Positions 7,304 through 14,646 of a DNA stretch of 40,736 nt are shown in pieces. The stretch's first letter is position 1. Every line of letters starts with the position of its first letter. The notes under the pieces were generated by a model. It did no database searches and was not told the origin of the DNA. It saw nothing but the letters and a program-made list of their open reading frames with translations. Position numbers and translations under genes: made by a program. Origin of the DNA: Acidimicrobiales bacterium (lineage in GTDB: Bacteria > Actinomycetota > Acidimicrobiia > Acidimicrobiales > JACCXE01); the NCBI GenBank assembly GCA_035546775.1, contig DASZWD010000048.1:1-40736 (forward strand), written 5' to 3'.

Positions 7304-8346
7304 CCCGCGAGCTGCACCCCGGGGCGTGGTGGCTGTGGGCCCTCGGGCTGGCGACGGCCGCCAGCCGCACCACCAACCCGTTCCTGCTCGTGACCGTGCT
7401 GCTCGTGGTGTTCACCGTGACGCGCGTCTGCCGGCCCGATCGCTCGAGCGCCGGTGGCTTCCGCGGCTACCTGATCTTGGCGGCCGTGGTAATCGGCATT
7501 CGCGTCGTGTTCCGCGTCGTGCTCGGTGGCGGTGCCGGATCCCACGTGCTGTTCCGCCTGCCGTCGTTCCCGCTGCCGGCGTCGTCGGGCCTGCGCGCCG
7601 GTGGCGCGGTGAGCGCCGAGAGTGTCCTCGGCGCGTTTTACGACGGCCTGCGCCTCGCCACGCTGCTCGTGTGCTTCGGCGCCGCCAACGTGCTCGCCAA
7701 CCCGAAGCGGCTCATCAAGGCGGCCCCGGCCGCGCTGCACGAAGTCGGCGTTGCGGTGATCGTTGCGGTGGCGATGGCGCCGCAGCTGGTCGACAGCGCC
7801 CGCCGCGTCCATCGCGCCCGCAGGTTGCGCGGCGGCGCGTCGAGTGGCCGCATGCACGTCGTGCGGCAAGTGCTGATGCCGGTGATGACCGACGCCCTCG
7901 ACCGGTCGCTGATGCTGGCCGCGGCCATGGACGCCCGCGGGCACGGCCGTGTCGCCGATCTCCCGGCACGGACGCGACGCCTCAGTGGCGCGGCGCTGCT
8001 CGCCGGGTTGTGCGGCGTGTGCGTCGGCACCTACGCCCTGCTCGACGGCACCGCACCGCGGTGGCTGGGCGTGCCGGCGCTGCTCGTCGGCGTGGGCGCC
8101 AGCGCCGCGGGCGTGGTCGTGGGCAACCGCCGTATCCGCACGACGGTGTACCGCGCCGACCCGTGGCGCCGGCCGGAGTGGGTGGTGACCGCCTGCGGCG
8201 TCGCCGTGGCGCTCGGACTGGTGCTCGTCGCCCGGTTGCACGCCGGCGACCTCAACCCCTCGGCGTCGCTGCTCGAACTGCCGGTCCTGCCCCTCGCCGG
8301 GTTCGCGATCGTGCTGCTCGGCGCCCTGCCGGCGGTGGTCGTGTGA
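7300..8346 (+). CDS. ecfT: ECF transporter T component (EcfT/CbiQ family)
   Basis: A 348-residue integral membrane protein, the energy-coupling scaffold that joins the ATPases to the substrate-binding S component. Hydrophobic segments occur near the N-terminus (GAWWLWALGLATAA; FLLVTVLLVVFTVT), in the middle and near the C-terminus. The two Arg-containing coupling motifs that contact the ATPases are visible: RRVHRARRLRGG (~167-178) and AMDARGHGR (~208-216, the ARG motif). It is longer than the usual ~250-270 residues because of an extra hydrophobic C-terminal part. The GTG start overlaps the preceding TGA, and the TGA overlaps the next GTG, so expression is translationally coupled within the B12-controlled operon. 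Confidence 0.9.
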   Translation: MTRELHPGAWWLWALGLATAASRTTNPFLLVTVLLVVFTVTRVCRPDRSSAGGFRGYLILAAVVIGIRVVFRVVLGGGAGSHVLFRLPSFPLPASSGLRAGGAVSAESVLGAFYDGLRLATLLVCFGAANVLANPKRLIKAAPAALHEVGVAVIVAVAMAPQLVDSARRVHRARRLRGGASSGRMHVVRQVLMPVMTDALDRSLMLAAAMDARGHGRVADLPARTRRLSGAALLAGLCGVCVGTYALLDGTAPRWLGVPALLVGVGASAAGVVVGNRRIRTTVYRADPWRRPEWVVTACGVAVALGLVLVARLHAGDLNPSASLLELPVLPLAGFAIVLLGALPAVVV

Positions 8347-9893
8347 TCACGTTCGACCACGTGACGTTCACCTACTCGGATGCGGACGCGCCGGCGCTGC
8401 GCGACGTCACCTTCGAGATCGCCGAAGGCGAGTTGTGCGTTGTCATCGGGCGCACGGGCGTGGGTAAGTCGACGCTGCTGGGCGCGATCAACGGCCTGGT
8501 GCCGCACTTCACCGGGGGCGCGCTCGGAGGCGAGGTCACGGTGAACGGCCGCTCGACGCGGTCGGCCATGCCGCGCGACCTCGCCGACGTCGTGGGCTAC
8601 GTCGGCCAGGATCCGCTGAGCGGGTTCGTCACCGACACCGTCGAGGAAGAACTCGCCTACGTAATGGAGCAGTTGGGTGTGGCGCCGGCGACGATGCGCA
8701 AGCGCGTCGAGGAAACGCTCGACCTGCTCGGCATCGCCGCGCTGCGCGGTCGCGCCCTGCGGACACTGTCGGGCGGCGAGCAGCAGCGCGTCGCCATCGG
8801 CTCGGTCCTCACGGCCCAACCGCGCGTGTTGTTGCTCGACGAGCCGACCTCCGCCCTCGACCCCACCGCCGCCGAAGACGTGTTGGCCGCCGTGTCGCGC
8901 CTCGTGCACGACCTCGGCATCACCGTGGTCGCCGCCGAGCACCGGCTCGAGCGCGTCGTGCACTACGCCGATCGCGTCATCGCCATGACGGGCGACGGCG
9001 GCGTCACTGTCGGCCCCCCGCGCGAGGTGTTCGCCTGGAGCCCGCTCGCCCCGCCGGTGGTCGCCCTCGGCCAGGTGTGCAAGTGGGACCCGTTACCGCT
9101 CTCGGTGCGCGACGCCCGCCGCTTCGCCGAGCCGCTACGGGAGCAGCTGGCGGCGCGGGCCCAGCCGTTACGCGGCCGTGCGTCGACTCCGGGCGTCACG
9201 TTGCTGGCGGCGGCCAAGGTGGTCGTCGACTACCCGGGCGGCGTGACGGCGGTGCGCGGCGTCGACGTTGCGCTCGGCGCCGGCGAGGTTGTGGCGCTCA
9301 TGGGCCGCAACGGCTCGGGCAAGTCGTCGTTGCTGTGGGCGCTCCATGGCCGAGCCGCCGGTGCGGCCAGCCTCGTGCCCCAGTCGCCCGGCGACCTGCT
9401 GTATCTGACTTCGGTCAGCGCCGAATGCGCGCAGAGCGATCGCGATGCGGCCGTCGAACCCGGGACCACCGCGGCGTTGCTGCGCCGCCTGGTGGGCGCA
9501 GTCGACCCCGACAGCCATCCGCGTGATCTGTCCGAAGGCCAGCGGCTCGGACTCACGCTCGCCATCCAACTGGTGACGGGACCGCGCGTCGTCCTGCTCG
9601 ACGAACCGACCCGCGGCCTCGACCCCGTCGCCAAGGAGCGGTTCACCGAGGTCGTGCGCGAACTGGCGGCCGAGGGGCGCGCCGTGATGATCGCCACCCA
9701 CGACGTCGAGTTCGTGGCGGAGGTCGCCGACCGCGTCGTCGTGATGGCCGAAGGTGAGATCGTCGCCGACGGCCCGGCGGCCGAGGTGGTGTGCTCGTCG
9801 GCGGCGTTCGCTCCGCAGGTGGCCAAGATCCTGTACCCCGCGGAGTGGTTGACCGTCGCCGAGGTGGCCGACGCGCTGGGCGTTCTCGCATGA
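8343..9893 (+). CDS. ecfA: ECF transporter ATPase, fused double ABC domain (EcfA-EcfA')
   Basis: A 516-residue cytoplasmic protein with two ABC domains in one chain. Domain 1: Walker A GRTGVGKST (36-44), signature LSGGEQQ (142-148), Walker B VLLLDEP (162-168). Domain 2: Walker A GRNGSGKSS (321-329), degenerate signature LSEGQ (396-400), Walker B VVLLDEP (416-422), switch histidine in ATHD. Domain 2 is compact, with less sequence than usual between Walker A and the Q-loop-like VPQSPGD. Fusion of the two ECF ATPases is common in actinobacteria. GTG at 8343 overlaps the ecfT TGA. It powers the adjacent T and S subunits, which makes this a dedicated (one-operon) ECF transporter. Confidence 0.93.
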   Translation: MITFDHVTFTYSDADAPALRDVTFEIAEGELCVVIGRTGVGKSTLLGAINGLVPHFTGGALGGEVTVNGRSTRSAMPRDLADVVGYVGQDPLSGFVTDTVEEELAYVMEQLGVAPATMRKRVEETLDLLGIAALRGRALRTLSGGEQQRVAIGSVLTAQPRVLLLDEPTSALDPTAAEDVLAAVSRLVHDLGITVVAAEHRLERVVHYADRVIAMTGDGGVTVGPPREVFAWSPLAPPVVALGQVCKWDPLPLSVRDARRFAEPLREQLAARAQPLRGRASTPGVTLLAAAKVVVDYPGGVTAVRGVDVALGAGEVVALMGRNGSGKSSLLWALHGRAAGAASLVPQSPGDLLYLTSVSAECAQSDRDAAVEPGTTAALLRRLVGAVDPDSHPRDLSEGQRLGLTLAIQLVTGPRVVLLDEPTRGLDPVAKERFTEVVRELAAEGRAVMIATHDVEFVAEVADRVVVMAEGEIVADGPAAEVVCSSAAFAPQVAKILYPAEWLTVAEVADALGVLA

Positions 9894-10726
9894 CAACGCG
9901 GACCCACGCTCTCACGCTGTCGCTGCGTTCGTGGCTCGTGCTCGGGGCCGTGTCGTTCGCCGGCCTCGCTATGTTCGCCTGGCCGCTGTTCCAGCACGCG
10001 CCCCGAGGCGTCGCGCACGGACAGGACGCCCCGCTCGTCTTCCTGGTCATGCTGCCGTGCCTCATCGCCGTCGTGCTCGCCGAGATGACCGCCGGTCGCA
10101 TCGACACCAAAACGCTGGCGATGCTCGGTGTCCTGTCGGCCATCGGCGCCGTACTGCGCCCGATCGGTGCTGGCACGGCCGGCATCGAGACGATGCTGTT
10201 CCTGCTTGTCCTTGCCGGCCGCGTGTACGGCCCCGGCTTCGGCTTCGTCCTCGGCGCCACCGCCATGTTCACCTCCGCGCTGTTGACCGCCGGCGTCGGT
10301 CCGTGGCTGCCGTTCCAGATGCTGGGCGCCGCCTGGGTCGGCCTCGGCGCCGGCCTCCTGCCCTGGCGGCGCTGGCGCGGCCGCACTGAGATCGCACTGC
10401 TCGCGCTCTACGGGGTCGTATCGGCGTACGCCTTCGGTTTTCTCCTCAACTTGTGGTTCTGGCCCTACACCGTCGGGTCGGGCACCAAGCTCAGCTTCAT
10501 CGCCGGCGCGTCGGTACTCACCAACCTCCGCCGGTTCGTGCTGTTCAGCGTCGCCACGTCGGCCATCGGCTGGGACACCGGCCGCGCCGTCACCAACGTC
10601 ATCGCCATCGTCGCCGTCGGTCCGACCGTGCTGATCACGCTCCGGCGTTCGGCGCGTCGCGCCGCGTTCGGCGAAGTGGCGACCTTCGTCGACCGACCCG
10701 TCGAGGACGTGCCCGTTGCGTCGTAG
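9890..10726 (+). CDS. ECF transporter S component, predicted corrinoid-specific
   Basis: A 278-residue membrane protein with about six to seven hydrophobic segments. The stretch beginning LAMLGVLSAIGAVLRPIGAG and ending VYGPGFGFVLGATAMFTSAL resembles the loop-helix pattern of ECF S components, including B12-linked members such as CbrT. FLLNLWFWPY and the helix after it are also typical. It is the last gene of the B12-riboswitch operon; its ATG overlaps the ecfA stop (ATGA). Substrate assignment to cobalamin or a precursor rests on the riboswitch and the two upstream surface proteins, not on ligand residues. The stop is immediately adjacent to the stop of the convergent acetyltransferase gene. 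The basic C-terminal tail (RRSARRAAFGE) should be cytoplasmic. Confidence 0.85.
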   Translation: MTTRTHALTLSLRSWLVLGAVSFAGLAMFAWPLFQHAPRGVAHGQDAPLVFLVMLPCLIAVVLAEMTAGRIDTKTLAMLGVLSAIGAVLRPIGAGTAGIETMLFLLVLAGRVYGPGFGFVLGATAMFTSALLTAGVGPWLPFQMLGAAWVGLGAGLLPWRRWRGRTEIALLALYGVVSAYAFGFLLNLWFWPYTVGSGTKLSFIAGASVLTNLRRFVLFSVATSAIGWDTGRAVTNVIAIVAVGPTVLITLRRSARRAAFGEVATFVDRPVEDVPVAS

Positions 10727-11391
10727 TCAGCGGCCGAAGATGCGGCTGCGGTTGACGGTGACAAAGCCCGCGGCGGCGTAGGCGTCGCGGGCGGCCGGAT
10801 ACGCGACGTCGCCCCGTGGATGGATGACGACCTCGGTGCCGCCCGCTTCGGCGGTGGCGCGCAGCGCGGCGCGGCAGAGTGCTTGGGCGAGACCGCGGCG
10901 CCGGTGTTCTGGTACGACGCCGAGGGGCTCGATCTCGGCGCTGCGCGACGCGGGGTCAAACCACAGCGTGCAGCACGCGGCGACGTCGCCGTCATCCGCC
11001 TGTCGAGCTGGAACCGTTCGTCGCGTTCGTCGTATCCGCGAGCGCGCAGCGCTTCGGTAAGGGTGGTGTCGCCATCCATGACTTCGAGTCTCGGCGCGCT
11101 TCCGGCGCGGGTCGACTCCAACCAGGCCACCACGTCGCGCGCCACCTCGGGGTTCGCCGGGTCGACCTGCGCCATCAGCGCATCCGGTTGATAGATCCGC
11201 GCCCACGCGACGTCGTCCCACACGTGCATCTCAAGGGCCGCGTGGTCTTGGGCGGTGGCGAACTCCCACGCCAAACCGCCGGGGTGCCACGGCGCGCCGG
11301 GGCCCCACAGTCGCGACGAAATGGCCTGCGCCGCTACGAGGGCGTCGGTGTGGTCTGGGGCAGCAGGCCTTCCTGCTTCAGTTCCGTCCAT
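10727..11391 (-). pseudogene. GNAT-family N-acetyltransferase, frameshifted
   Basis: Two overlapping minus-strand frames together encode one acetyltransferase of about 220 residues. The upstream frame (from ATG 11391) gives an N-terminal GNAT-like half ending in LRARGYDERDERFQLDRR. The downstream frame continues with DGDVAACCTLWFDPASR, then the acetyl-CoA binding motif GVVPEHRRRGLAQALCRAAL, and ends NRSRIFGR. The switch falls near 10996-11001 and needs a single lost base or two gained bases. Either the gene is broken or the assembly has an indel there. It overlaps the 3' end of the aldo/keto reductase by 58 bp, so it was the last gene of that minus-strand operon. The acceptor substrate is unknown. 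Confidence 0.75.
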
Positions 11392-12284
11392 AGGTCAGCA
11401 GCGATGTTGACGCGAAACCCGACCGTGTTCGCCGCAATTTCCTCGGGGGAGCGCATGCCGACCAGCACCGTCTCGACCGCGGGATGGCCCGTCGGGAACT
11501 GCATGGCGGCGGCGGCGAGCGGCACGTCGTAGCGGGCGCACACCGCCTGCATCCGACGGGCTCGCTCGATCAGTTCCGGCGCCGCCGGCGAGTAGAAGAA
11601 GGTGGCGCCGTCCGACGGGTCGGCGAGGATGCCGCTGTTGAACACCGCGGCCGCGACGACACGTACGCCCCTTTCCCCACACAACGGGAGCAGGTCGTGC
11701 AGCCCAGTCTGGTCGAGCAGCGTGTACTGGCCGGCGAGGAGCACGCAGTCGACATCGGCCTCTCGCACGATGCGCGCCAGCGGTCCGGCGAAGTTCATGC
11801 CCGCACCGATGGCGCCGACGATTCCCTCGTCGCGCCACTGCCGCAGCACCGGGAAGGCCTCGGCGAGGGCTTGGTCCATGTGGTCGTCCGGGTCGTGGAC
11901 GTACACGATGTCGACCCGGTCGGTGCCCAGGCGTTCCAGCGACGCCGCGAGCGAGCGGCGAATGCCGTCGGCGGAGAAGTCGAACGACGAGTGCAGATCA
12001 GGCACCGCGTCGAAGATGTTGTCGCGCGGCGCGCCGGGCTCCAGCAGCCGGCCGACCTTGGTGGAGAGCCGCACCGACGCCCGCGGCACCGACGCCAACC
12101 AGGCGCCGACCCGCGTCTCGGACAGCCCGGCGCCGTAGTGCGGCGCGGTGTCGAAGTAGGTGATGCCGCCGGCGAGCGCGGCGTCGAGGGTCGCCGTCGC
12201 CACGTCAGGATCGACAGCCGTGTAGAGGTTGGCCAGCGGCGCGCACCCGAGACTGAGGCGGCTGACGTCGAGGTCTCGGATCAC
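11334..12284 (-). CDS. Aldo/keto reductase, candidate L-fucose (D-threo-aldose) 1-dehydrogenase
   Basis: A 316-residue AKR-fold, NAD(P)-dependent oxidoreductase. The catalytic tetrad is complete: Asp45 and Tyr50 (in FDTAPHYG), Lys76 (in STKVG) and His130 (in VYVHDPDDH). The overall pattern (LGCAPLANLY at the start, DIVYVHDPDDH in the middle) resembles the D-threo-aldose/L-fucose dehydrogenase and pyridoxal 4-dehydrogenase group. Its operon with L-fuconate dehydratase supports the first step of non-phosphorylating L-fucose catabolism, oxidation of L-fucose to the lactone. The GTG start overlaps the stop of the solute-binding protein gene (GTGA). No fuconolactonase is present in the window, so the lactone may open spontaneously or elsewhere. 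Fold is certain, substrate is inferred. Confidence 0.85.
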   Translation of the reverse strand: MIRDLDVSRLSLGCAPLANLYTAVDPDVATATLDAALAGGITYFDTAPHYGAGLSETRVGAWLASVPRASVRLSTKVGRLLEPGAPRDNIFDAVPDLHSSFDFSADGIRRSLAASLERLGTDRVDIVYVHDPDDHMDQALAEAFPVLRQWRDEGIVGAIGAGMNFAGPLARIVREADVDCVLLAGQYTLLDQTGLHDLLPLCGERGVRVVAAAVFNSGILADPSDGATFFYSPAAPELIERARRMQAVCARYDVPLAAAAMQFPTGHPAVETVLVGMRSPEEIAANTVGFRVNIAADLWTELKQEGLLPQTTPTPS

Positions 12285-13336
12285 CCGAGCACGCGCTCCG
12301 AGGCCGCCTGCACGCGCTGCGTCGCCTCGGCCGGCGAGATCTCGCCGCGCAGCGCGGCGTTGATCGCCTGCCAGCCCGCGTCCTCGATGGCGTCGAAGCC
12401 CTCGATGTGGGGGTAGGTGATCATCGCGGTGGCGATCGTCTCCTGCGTGACCGCGAGGCGTTCGGCGTCGACGGCGTCGCGCGGTGTGCGCGCCACGAGG
12501 GCTTCCACGTGGGCGGGGATGCCCGGCTCACGCGCCTGCGTGGCCGCCGAACACAACTCCTGCACGAACGCGGCGGCGCGGGCGACGTCGCCGCACGTCG
12601 TCGGGATCGCCCACGCGTGGCACCCGGAGTACGACACGCCGCCGGGATACATGGCCGGGCGCAGCACGTCGTAGAGCGGCGACGCGGCGATGGCGTCGTA
12701 GCCGCCGGGCCAGGCGGCGGCGCAGTCCACGCGGCCTTCGAGCAGCGCGGCGTCGACCTGGTCGTAGTGCCAGTCCGGCAACTCGGCCGGCGCGCGCGCC
12801 GCCAGCTGCACGATGGTGCTCACAGCGTGCTCGGCAATCTCGGTCGTCATCGTCGGTCGCAGGTCGCCGTCGAACAGCGCACCTCCGAGTCCGGTGACGA
12901 CTTCGAAGAACAGCCCGAATAGGCCCGACTCGCGACCGGTGAACCCGAACACGGCGTCGCCCGCCAGGACGTCGTCCCACGTGACGGGCGGTGCGTCCAT
13001 ACGATCGGTGCGCCACCACAGGATGCGCACGTCGATGTTGCGCGGCGCGCACAGCACGTTGCCCTGATACGAGCACAGCTCGACCGCCTTGGGTGCGAGC
13101 GCGCTCGTGTCGACGAGGTCGTCGAGCGGGCGCAGCCACGGCGACTGCGACGGCGCGTACTTGCCGTGCGTCGACAGCACGTCGATGCGTTCGCCCGCCG
13201 CCAGCCGCGCCGCCACCTCGCGGTTGAGCGTCGGATGATCGGCGTGCACGACGACCTCGACGTCGTCGATGAACGGCTCGTACAGCGCGTCGTACATCGG
13301 CCCGCCGACCAGTGCGACGCGGAGGCGATCAGCCAC
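12281..13336 (-). CDS. Solute-binding-protein-like protein without signal peptide
   Basis: A 351-residue protein with the fold pattern of family 1 extracellular sugar-binding proteins: an N-terminal strand RLRVALVGG, the hinge region DVRILWWRTD, WDDVLAG, and the characteristic C-terminal AWPGGYDAIAASP and EISPAEATQRVQAASERVLG. It has no signal peptide or lipobox, and upstream extension of the frame gives no hydrophobic stretch either; the GTG at 13336 overlaps the fucD stop by 8 bp, which fixes the start. No ABC permease or ATPase accompanies it. It therefore looks like a cytoplasmic ligand-binding protein in a sugar-acid operon. It might buffer or sense an intermediate, or be a relic of a transporter. 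Function is unknown. Confidence 0.7.
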   Translation of the reverse strand: MADRLRVALVGGPMYDALYEPFIDDVEVVVHADHPTLNREVAARLAAGERIDVLSTHGKYAPSQSPWLRPLDDLVDTSALAPKAVELCSYQGNVLCAPRNIDVRILWWRTDRMDAPPVTWDDVLAGDAVFGFTGRESGLFGLFFEVVTGLGGALFDGDLRPTMTTEIAEHAVSTIVQLAARAPAELPDWHYDQVDAALLEGRVDCAAAWPGGYDAIAASPLYDVLRPAMYPGGVSYSGCHAWAIPTTCGDVARAAAFVQELCSAATQAREPGIPAHVEALVARTPRDAVDAERLAVTQETIATAMITYPHIEGFDAIEDAGWQAINAALRGEISPAEATQRVQAASERVLG

Positions 13337-14633
13337 GGGCCGCCCACACCGCGCCGCTCGGGAACGCGTAGTCGCGCACCGACTCGGCCCGCAGCTCGAG
13401 GCCGAAGCCGGCATCGGTCTGGGCCCAGTAGCGCCCGTCGTGAACGTCGAGCGCGGTGACGAAGTGCTCGTGGAGGTGCCCGGCGTACTCGATCATGCGG
13501 TCGTCGCAGCGACCCGACACCCGCAGGTAGTCGAACATCGAGAAGTGCTGCACGTGCTGGCACAGCCCGATGCCGCCGGCGTGGGGGCACACCGGAATGC
13601 CGAACTTGGCGGCGAGCAGCAGCACGGCGATGACCTCGTTGACACCGCCGAGGCGGCACCCGTCGATCTGGGCGATGTCCATGCCGCCGGCCTGCATGAA
13701 CTGCTTGAACATGATGCGGTTGTGGCAGTGCTCGCCCGTCGCGACGCGCACGGGGTGGACGGCCTGCGCGATGCGGGCGTGGCCGAGGATGTCGTCGGGC
13801 GACGTCGGCTCCTCGATCCACCACGGGTTGGCCGCGTGCAGCGCCTTGGTCCACTCGATCGCCTCGTCGACGTCCCACACCTGGTTGGCGTCGATCAGCA
13901 GCATGCGGTCGGGCCCGAGTTCTTCGCGCAGCACCAGCGTGCGGCGGATGTCGTCGTCGCGATCGCGGCCGACCTTCATCTTGAGCGCGTTCCACCCATC
14001 GGCCAGCGCGGCGCGCGTCTTGGAACGGATCAAGTCGTCGGGATAGCCGAGCCAGCCGGCGGAGGTGATGTAGGCCGGGTACCCGTGGGCGCGCAGGTCG
14101 GCGTCGCGATCGGCCATGTCGGCTTCGGTCGCCTGGAGCAGCGCCAACGCCTCGTCGGGGGTGATGGCGTCGGAGATGTGGCGGAAGTCGACGGCGCGCA
14201 CGATGGCGTCGGCCGGCAGGTCGGCGAGGTACTTCCACAGCGGCTTGCCGGCGCGGCGGGCGAAGAGATCCCACACCGCGTTCACGACGGCGGCCGTCGC
14301 CAGGTGGATGACGCCCTTCTCCGGGCCGAGCCAGCGCAGCTGGCTGTCGCCGGCGATCGAACGCCAGAACGCGCCGGTGTCGGCTTCGAGCTCGTCGAGG
14401 TCACGACCGACGACGCAGTGGCGCATCGCTTCGATCGCCGCGCAGCACACCTCGGTCCCGCGGCCGATGGTGAAGGTCATGCCGTGGCCGGTGAGCGCCG
14501 GGTCGTCGGTCGTCAACACGACGTAGGCCGCCGAGTAGTCCGGGTCGGGATTCATGGCGTCGGACCCGTCGAGCAGGTCCGAGGTCGGGAACCTCAGGTC
14601 GTAGACGGCCATGTCGATAATGCGCTGCCCCAT
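13329..14633 (-). CDS. fucD: L-fuconate dehydratase (enolase superfamily)
   Basis: A 434-residue enolase-superfamily enzyme converting L-fuconate to 2-keto-3-deoxy-L-fuconate. Counted from the ATG at 14633, it carries the KxK pair Lys218/Lys220 (in LKMKVG), metal ligands Asp248 (LLIDANQVW), Glu274 (WWIEEPT) and Glu301 (ATGEHCHN), and the Asp324/His351 dyad (AQIDGCR; CPHAGG). As far as I recall these numbers coincide with those of the characterised Xanthomonas campestris enzyme, which argues strongly for this specific activity. The N-terminal GRGTEVCCAAIEA and DSQLRWLGPEKGVIHLATAAV also match the FucD/ENOSF1 group. An upstream ATG at 14648 would overlap the divergent sulfatase start, so 14633 is preferred. 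It heads the minus-strand operon fucD, SBP-like, AKR, GNAT. Confidence 0.93.
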   Translation of the reverse strand: MGQRIIDMAVYDLRFPTSDLLDGSDAMNPDPDYSAAYVVLTTDDPALTGHGMTFTIGRGTEVCCAAIEAMRHCVVGRDLDELEADTGAFWRSIAGDSQLRWLGPEKGVIHLATAAVVNAVWDLFARRAGKPLWKYLADLPADAIVRAVDFRHISDAITPDEALALLQATEADMADRDADLRAHGYPAYITSAGWLGYPDDLIRSKTRAALADGWNALKMKVGRDRDDDIRRTLVLREELGPDRMLLIDANQVWDVDEAIEWTKALHAANPWWIEEPTSPDDILGHARIAQAVHPVRVATGEHCHNRIMFKQFMQAGGMDIAQIDGCRLGGVNEVIAVLLLAAKFGIPVCPHAGGIGLCQHVQHFSMFDYLRVSGRCDDRMIEYAGHLHEHFVTALDVHDGRYWAQTDAGFGLELRAESVRDYAFPSGAVWAARG

Positions 14634-14646
14634 ACGACGGAGCATC

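Noticed and set aside
14611-14646. Upstream start for the sulfatase that might add a signal peptide
   Set aside because: The added residues (MSIMRCPIRRSI) are not a signal peptide and would overlap the fucD start.
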